Positions 45,801-54,800 of a stretch of DNA of 64,000 nucleotides are shown here, in pieces (the first letter of the stretch is position 1; each line of letters opens with the position of its first letter). A program made the position numbers and the translations under genes. The notes below the pieces were generated by a model. It worked only from the letters and a program-made list of their open reading frames with translations, did no database searches and was not told the origin of the DNA. Origin of the DNA: Gnetum montanum (Eukaryota > Streptophyta > Gnetopsida > Gnetales > Gnetaceae); assembly GCA_015680685.1 (NCBI GenBank), contig MNCI01015611.1, positions 104,836 through 168,835 on the forward strand. The letters are read 5' to 3'.

Positions 45801-48800
45801 AACCTTGTGCAACAAGTCCTGCCTTATACCTTTCAATTGTTTCATTAGGTCTATACTTGCTTGTAAATATCCACTTACTTCACACGACTCTCTTCCCTTT
45901 TGGTAGCTTCACAAGTTCCCAAGTGTCATTGTCGTCTAGTGCCTTAATTTCTTCTAACACAGCGGTTTTCCAATTTGGATCTTGAAAGGCTTCATGAATA
46001 TTTCTAGGAACTTGAATCTTGTCTACTTCAGAAACAAATGCTTTGAAATTACTTGACAATTTGAAATATGTGAGATAATTTGAAATTGGATATCTTGGAT
46101 TTCTAGTATGAGACCTTACCCCCTTCTATTTGGCAATAGGAAGATCTAAGTCACTCCTCATAACTTGTTTTGGCCTCCTCTTGATTGTTTGTAGTAGGTG
46201 GATCTGTCATTGGTTTAGGTTCTTGTTTGTGCACGGGAGCTCATGGTCTCCTTGAATAAACCAAGGTTGGTTTTTTGTTTGCAGTGTTGAGTTCTCCCCC
46301 TTGACCTAAATCACTACCATTTGTAATAGACTCAAATAGAGTAGGAACAATGTTTTGAATGGTCAAGAGAGGCATTGAAATAGCAAAATCCCAATGTTGG
46401 TCTCCATGGATATGATTCTTCCCTTGGAGACTAACATTGGAATAAAAGCTTTGATCTTCAAAAAAGGTGACGTCATAGGAGACCAGAAACTATTTTGAGG
46501 AAGGATGATAACATTTATAGCCTTTTTGTTTGGAGGAATAGTCAAGAAAAGCACACTTTAGGGCTTTTGGATCAAGTTTACTCCTAGTTGGTCGAGTATC
46601 ATGAACAAAGACGACACACCCAAATATTTGAAGTTGAAGAGAATNTGAGTATCATGAACAAAGACGACACACCCAAATATTTGAAGTTGAAGAGAATTAA
46701 TTAGGAACTTGAGAGGAAGGAACAATTGACACCAACTCGCTGAGAGGGGTTCGATCTTGGAGGACTTTGGATGGAAGACGGTTGATAAGATATGCAGAAG
46801 CGAGAATAACATCTTCCCAAAATGAGTGTGGTACAGTACTAGTAAACATGATTGACCTAGGGACCTCAAGTGAGTGACGCTTTTTTCTCTATGCAACCCC
46901 ATTTTGTTGAGGAGTATATGCACATGAGCTTTGATGATGTATCCCATACTCATTGAGATATGCATTAAACTCAAGAGAAAAATACTCCCTACCATTGTTT
47001 GTTCGAAGAATTTGTATAGAAGATTGAAACACATTTTTGATAAGTTTATGGAATTGTTTAAATATATTAGTCACTTCTGATTTGTCTCGCATTAGGTAAA
47101 CCCAACTAACTCTAGTATGATCATCAATGAAAGTAACGAACCACCTTTCCCCTATTAAATTTGACACTTGGGCTGGTCGCCACGCATCACTTTGAATTAA
47201 ATGAAATGGTGTTGATGGTTTGTATGTGTGAGGAGGATGAGATGTACGAGTTTGTTTTGTGAGAATGCAATGATTGCAATGAAAAGATGAAGGATCCTTA
47301 TTAACAAATAAATGAGGATACAAGTGCTTTAAATAAGAAAAACTTGGATGACCCAGTCTATTATGCCAAAGTTTAACATTTGAATCGAAAAACGAAGAAA
47401 AAACAATAGATGACTTTAGTTTTGAAGAAGAATCAACACTAGACAAATAATAGAGGCTATTTGGCTCCTCAGCACTCCCAATCATCCTATTTAGTGGCAG
47501 ATCTTGAAATTCATAGTAAGAAGGAAAAAAGGTTATTGAACAATTCAAATCTCTGGTTATTTTGCTCATTCAAATTAAATTACACTTCAATTCAGGAACA
47601 TGAAGAACTAAATTCAACTTTAAAACACAAACTTCCACATGTCCTCTTCCTGCTACCTTACACGCGGTTCCATCTACTATAGTAACACCAATATTTTCCT
47701 TACAAGGTTTATAATTACTAAACCTTGTATTGGAGCCCGTCATATGATCAGATGCACCTGCGTCTGATATCCAAGCATTCTGTGGACTTTTGTGAGACAG
47801 GAGTGACAAAATACCTTTGTGGGCTGTCAAAGTAGTAGAACTTGATGAGGTGGGATTGGTTTCTTTGGTGGTTGATGGAGAATTCAACAATTTTCAGAGA
47901 ACCTCCATTTGTTTTGCTGTAAATGGCTGAGTAACAGTACTAGTTGTAGCTTTTGCCGCATAAGCATTCTTGTTGTTGTGTCGTTGACTCCATGGCTTCC
48001 AATCAGCAGGTTTCCCATGGATATCCTAGCATGTATCCTTGGTATGATATGGCTTCTTATAGTGTTCACACCATAGTTGTTTATCTTTCTTGGTTTGAAG
48101 CTTTGAACTATTTCCTTCACTCTGAGTGGTAGCCAAAGCCAATCCTTGTGCCTCTGTTGCCGTGCTCTATGATGAGGAAGACATCACCTTCTTTCTAGTT
48201 TCCTTATGTTGTACTTTTGCAAATACTTCCTTTAGCGTGGGCAAAGGCTTCATACTGAGAATGCGTCCTCTAACCTCATCGAGCTCATGATTTAATTCTT
48301 TTAAAAAATTGAAGATTCAGTCCTTCTCTAGCATTTTGTTGTACAACATTCCATCTTTTGGACGCTTTCAGGTGACATTATAGAATAAATCTATTTCCTG
48401 CCACAATTCCGAAAGGGTATTAGGATACCCTGTGACTGTAGATGTGTTGTGCTAGGTATTGTGAATGGTAGATCAGATTTCGAAGCTTTGTGAGATGTTT
48501 TCAATATCAGAGTACATCTCTTTCACTGCATCCCAAACCTCCTTCGCCATTTGGCAGAATAGGTATAGGCATTCAATTTTGGGCTACATTGAATTGATTA
48601 GCCATGCCATCATGGTCGAGTTCTCTGCCTTCCACATGCCGTATTTGGCTGAACCTGGTTCAGGCGCTGCAATTGCTCTCATTAGGTAACCCATCTTGCC
48701 TTTGCCCTTGATTACCAACAGGATTGATTGATGCCACTCCTTGAAATTGCTATCATTTAGTTTGTGTGTAGTTATTTGGATTGAAGGGTTTTCAAAATGA

Positions 48801-51800
48801 CTAGAAACCAAGGATAATTGGGGGTTTAAAATAGTCGAATTAATGAAAGACTCCGCTATGGATGAAATGGGGTTTGCCATTTTGCTAGTAGGCACTAACT
48901 TGCTTATGAAAGAACTACATTGGTGGATAGTCTGGCTCTAATACCATGAAACTAGAGGAAGAGGAGAAAATAATTGGTTCTCTTATTCATCACAATTGGG
49001 AGTACAACACCTTTTATAATCAAAAGAGAAGAAATTGAAATCTCCTATTCTTGGAAAACTAATCACCTACAGAAAAGGATACCTAAAGAATAGGAAACTG
49101 AAACAATCAAATCCCGAAATACAAGCTAATCAAAAACAAAAGAGTAAAAAATATAGCTATTATCCTTGATTAATATCCCCACAATCATGGGATTCTAATT
49201 TTGGTTTCCAACACAATACAACTTCAAATACCTACTAAAAATTTGTACAAGTGTTTGGAATACACACCTTTAAAGTTGAACTTGACCAATTTGGGGAGGA
49301 AGAGGACACCTCAAGTTTAGGTTATTGTCCAGCCAATAGCCTCAAGAAATCAGCTTTAAACTACAAGTTCAATGTGCTGCTAAAATCCTACCACAAAATC
49401 TGAGAAAACAGTCTCTTGAATCAGCCAAACAATCCCCAAAAATTAGTCTCAAAAGCCTCCAACAGCAACAGCAAAATCCATCTCTCAAGAGCCCACAAGA
49501 ACACTCAAGACAGCTATCATCCCTGACTAATATCCCCACAATCATGGGATTCTAATTTTGGTTTCCAACACAATACAACTTCAAATACCTACTAAAAATT
49601 TGTACAACAAGGGTTTGGAATACACAAATTTAAAGTTGAACTTGACCAATTTGGGGAGGGAGAGGACACCTCAAGTTTGGATTATTGTCCAGCCAATAGC
49701 CTCAAGAAATCAGCTTCAAACTACAAGTTCAATGTGCTGCTAAAATCCACAGTCTCTTGAATTAGCCAAACAATCCCCAAAAATTAGTCCCAAAAGCCTC
49801 CAATAGCAACAACAAAATCCATCTCTCAAGAGCCCACAAGAACACTCAAGACAGCCCAAGAGATGGTTGAGAAGTAGCAAGGAACAACCACTCTTCCTCT
49901 TCTCTCCTCAACTCCTCACCCCTCCAACTAGCATAGTCTTTCCTTCCTTGGCCAAAAGTGAAAATGAGAATAAACACCCCCTTTATTTATATGATGGAGA
50001 AGACCCTAAGGCTTGGGTAAAGACTTATGCATAAACGTTTACACAATGGACAAGGAGTAGACAACTTATTCTTTAAAAATCCTTTTTTTATTCATGAGAT
50101 CATTGCTTCTTGACTTGGACAAGCAAGCTCTCATGAAAGAGTGGACATGTGAAATTGGCAACACTCAAGAGAGTCACATGGCCCTTATTAAATGAGTCAT
50201 TTGTCCCTTTTCTAGCCATTAATATAAAGTGGACAATTTGCATATAAATAAAATAGATGTCATCATAAGCATGTCATAGAGCATACATCACCATCCTACA
50301 TTGACTTTACTTATAGCCCCACCTTTTTGTCTTGTTTTAAGTTATTTTTTAGTTTATATGCTATGAGGGTTTCTAATTTATTTTTGGCTTCTTGTATATT
50401 TTCCACATTTCCTATAATTCATCTAGTAAAAATCATTGATATTTTTTTAATCCAGCCAATATTTTACACATGTCAAGCTGGTTGTAACAAGCACAAACAT
50501 GCCATAGTTATCATGCTAGAAATTAATATTTCGATTAAATCAAGGAAAATATGGTCCCAATAGGTACTTTTTTTATTGTTTAACATTAAAATCTCAAAAT
50601 TTGAAGCTCAAATTGAAAAACTAATTATAGGTCTATACTCTGGGTGTAAAATTAAGTTAGTCCACCAAATTTGAGTGCAATTCGACAACTTTGAATTTTT
50701 TTTTTTGAGAAAATGTTTTGGAAATGTATTATTGGAAAAACAAACTGTATAGAAAAGTATACAAATGAGGGCAAAGATCAAGCCCCTGGGAAGGCAAGAC
50801 AATTACCCCCCACCAAACACACAGAAACCCACGAAAGGCCAGCCAGGGCCGGATCTTCCCTGCAAAAGCACCCCAAAACCCCTTCTCGTTCATCACGAAA
50901 CCAAAATTGGGGGTCTAAAGATCACTCCCCCCCTCCCCCCACCTTCTCACCACCAACTAACTTGATCATGTGATAGATCCCCTTTGAAAACAAAAACAAC
51001 AAACAACCAACAAGAAATAGAGTTACCCACAAACATTGAAAAAATTGAAAGAAAACGGAACAAGGGCTCAAATAGAGCTACATTACAGACGATTGGGCAA
51101 CGTATGGCATTCGTAGTTCAGTAGCTCATGGGTGTGCAAAATGTCCAGTAGTGCATGTTTGTGCGGCTCGAAGTCCACAAAATTTGCTGCTTGTTGGAAC
51201 TCCTTAAGAGCCGCCTCGTTTCAAGCCTGCTCCTCCATTGAGCCTTGCACAATTGGATGGTACTTAAAAGAAGTGTGATGAATATGTTGCCTAAGGGCGG
51301 TCCACATGGTCTCACAGTTAATGTCCAGAATCACATATGGGCACCAATCCTCTTGCAACCACTTGCAATCACATACGGGCACCACGTGTTTATGATTTGC
51401 CTCCTCACCCTACTCCCTTTCCCATCGAGCCTATTCCATCTGCTCCCTCTCCTGGTGGTCAATTTCCTCTTGTTGTAGCTTCACCCGGATCTGGTCACGG
51501 AGCTCATCAACCATCATTGCTCGAGAGTTTTTTGCCCTCAAAGCTTGTTGCCTCATCAGCTCCTACTCTCAATCCCGGAATGGTGCCTCCATTTCAGCCC
51601 GAGCCCATTGAAAAACCTATGCCCACCTTACTTCCTAAGCTTGTTGCTCTTTAGCCCTGGCCTTGGCCGTCGCCTCCTCTATGACCCTTGCAAGCTTAGT
51701 TGCAATTGCCACATCCCCACTAGGGCTTGACCTTGCTGGGTCCACCACCTCAGCAACTGCCATGATCAAAGTCGGACTAGCTAGCCCCCTTTGCACCATT

Positions 51801-54800
51801 CTCTTTCTTGAGTACACCACTGAAGCTTTAGCTCCACCAATTGGGGGGCCCAAGAATATGCCCCTCTGGCAATCTAGTTGATGCTCCTTGTCAAAGTGCT
51901 AGGATAAGCCTTGAATGTCATCCCCTCTTTTGTTGTTGTAAGATTTCAAGAAAAAAATTGTGGTAGGTTGACCTTGTGCTCGAGATACATGCACTTCAAA
52001 AATGCGAAGTGTGTGCTTTGCAACTTGGAGGCATTTCTAGATTGGACGAAGAATCTATCAACCAGCTTAGCCGCATGTCTCTAGATCAATGACAAGGTAG
52101 ACTTGGGCACTTGCCCACCTTTGGTATGTGGCACCACCCTAGGAAAAAACAGTTCAGCATCCTGCAACCCCCTAGCATAGGCAAAATAATTTCTCCAGTT
52201 GCTGGGGTCCCCAAATAAAAGGCCAATGTTGTCTCTGTCGTCTTGATCTTGATTCCCTTGAACTCCATCCTATTGGCTCTCCAGTTCAAGGAAAACACTT
52301 CATCAAGAAGCATCGAATCACCCTCCAACCGTAGCAACAGCTCCACCCACTCGCATCTTTCCACTAACTTCGAGAGCTCCTTGTTCGTGTGGTACACCAT
52401 GCATGTCGGCTTCTATGTCGGTGTAATTCCCATAGCTGAAACAATCTCCCACCAAGCCCTCTTTGCCTTGAAGACAATTTGTGCCAGGTTGGGGATATGC
52501 TGCTACCGAAAAATCTTGTGGTTTTGTACTTTCCACGCCTCCCATAAAAGTAGCATAGCTTTTGAATCCCCCATCAACTGCGTTGGTCCTTGCCACCTTG
52601 TGGCCTACCACATGGCCTTCATGTAGAAGCACCAAAACACGAAATGAAGTACGTCAGTCCTCTCGTTACACAATGGGTAGTCATCAACAATGTTTAAGCC
52701 ACGTCATCATAATAATTCTTGCAAGGGCAAGGCATTACTTTCAATGAGCCAAAGGAAAACCTTGATCTTCTTTGGTAGTCTCCCCCAACAAACTTGCTGC
52801 CATCCAACCACCAGCGGATAAATCGACTGGTTGGGCTGACATGATGTATCCCCTACAGGCCCCATGCCATCGCGTACTGCGCATGTGCACAAAGTGTCTT
52901 CCAGAGCCTCGAGTCGTGTGGCATCACTTGCCACCTTTCATATTTATTTCCCATAATGTGTATCCATTGGGCAATCCCATCCCTGTGCTGCACCAGTCGT
53001 AACAGTAACTGTTGCCACCCCATCAATAATTCATCTTCGAATTTGAAAATGCCAAGTCCTCTCACATCCTAATGACAAGCAGTCTTATCCCATCTAACCA
53101 AATGCAATTTAGTCCCCCACCAAACCTACCTCCCTCACCAGATGTGTAAGTGCTTGATTAATTTTTTGCGCTTGGGGTACCCTCATGTGCCTGAGAAGCA
53201 TCATATCATTAGTGTAGTGCTCAACAAGGCATTTCACCCTTGTGATCTCTAGCCCCTGCACCCCCGTAGCTTTGCAATGATATTTTAGAAGGTCCATTGC
53301 GATAATGAAAAGCAATGGCAACAGGGGGTCCCCCTACCTTAACCTCGGACCAGGGGAAGGGAACCCCCACAATTTACCTCCCACATCAAAGGAGAAAGCC
53401 GCTAACTCCTACATTGGAATGCACAAATTAACAAATATGGGATCAAACCCTTTCTGGAACATAATATTAGTGAGCAACTCCTAGCTAATAGTATCATATG
53501 CCGAACATTTTCTCAAAAAAAAAAAAAAGTATCATATGCCTTTGTGATGTCCAGCTTTCGGCATAATCCAGGGAATATCATGATGTGCATAGTGTGAATG
53601 ATTTCCTGCATGAGCATTACCTGGTTTGCAAAAATCTCGCCCTAACAAACCTAGTTTGATTATCTCCAATTACTTTTGGCATGAGGGAGACCAATCTATG
53701 AACAATCATATTGGAGAAAAGTTCGATCAACATGTTGCAAACCCCAATAGGTTTGAAACGCACAGGGGAGGAAGCGTTAGCTTACTTGGGGATGCAAACA
53801 ATTCTAGAGCAATTAATCTCTCTTCGCACTTGGCATCTAACAAGTATCAGGTTGAAAGCATCAAGGAGGTTGGACCCAATAATATTAATAAATTCCCTAA
53901 AGAACTCAATGGTCCAACCATTTGGTCCTAGTGCTTTACCTCCCTTCATGGACCTAACAACTATCTTTAACTCCTATATTGTAAATGGAAGGAGCAGCCG
54001 TGTGTTGTCCCTATCTTCCAGCACCCTCGAAACTCAACAAATAGTGGCACCATACTTTGTTTTGCCCAAATCCTACCCCAATATTCCCCCAGTAGCTGAG
54101 TCATTGTTTTAGGATTGTCCACTAAAGAACCATCCACCGTCATGCCAAGGGTGCTTTTGTTCAGTCCTCTAGACTTAGCTGCCGCAAAGGAGAATCTTGT
54201 TTGACGGTCCCCTTCCCTTAGCCATCTTATTTGTGACCTTTGTTGCTAGTAAGTTTCCTACTCCAGATCCAATGCTTGTAGTTGCTTCAAGATTTCAGCT
54301 TCCTCATCTTGTAGGTCCTCCTCTGCCTCTTGCCTAGCCTGTACCATTTTCAGCTTGGATTGGAGATCCCTTCGGCCAAAGTGAAATGAAAATTTATCAT
54401 GCACAGCTTGCGATGGGATAGCCCATTTTAACAATAACAGGCCCTCCCGTAGAAAATTCCAAGGGTCTCCCTTGTCCCCTTGATACTCTCCCCAAATTTC
54501 TTCCACCAAGGGATGTAACCATGGCTTGAGTATCCATGAAACTTCAAATCTAAAAGACCAAGGAGGTCGACGTTGAGTATCCCCTAGGCAACAAAGAATG
54601 GACTTGTGATTGGAGGCCTACCTTTCTTTACCTGACACTTGTACATCAAACTATAGCAAGAGATTAGAACTAATTGAAACATGATCTATTCTAGAAAGAA
54701 TCCATTCGGTGCCCCTACGCTTGTTACTCCACGTGAATTGACAATTTGTGATATCTAGGTCAATAGAGAGTGCAATTGCAAAAAACTCTGAAATTCTTGG

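Larger units (their letters stand above)
44196..49213 (-). mobile_element. Nearly complete Ty1/copia retrotransposon (Copia 3)
   Basis: 5.0 kb with 267-bp LTRs at 44196-44462 and 48947-49213, flanked by exact repeats caata (44191-44195 and 49214-49218). Minus-strand order: 5' LTR, initiator-Met primer site (48934-48946), gag, zinc knuckle region, protease, integrase, RT, RNase H, polypurine tract (44463-44478), 3' LTR. The frame is broken by a moderate number of stops and frameshifts and one single-N join at 46645. The LTRs are very similar, so this is one of the younger insertions. Confidence 0.95.

Noticed and set aside
49214-49857. CRISPR-like or satellite repeat
   Set aside because: Only two units, explained by one tandem duplication at an LTR junction.
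51635-51881. Opposed 72-codon ORFs
   Set aside because: They lie in the low-complexity tail of LINE 3; no motif.
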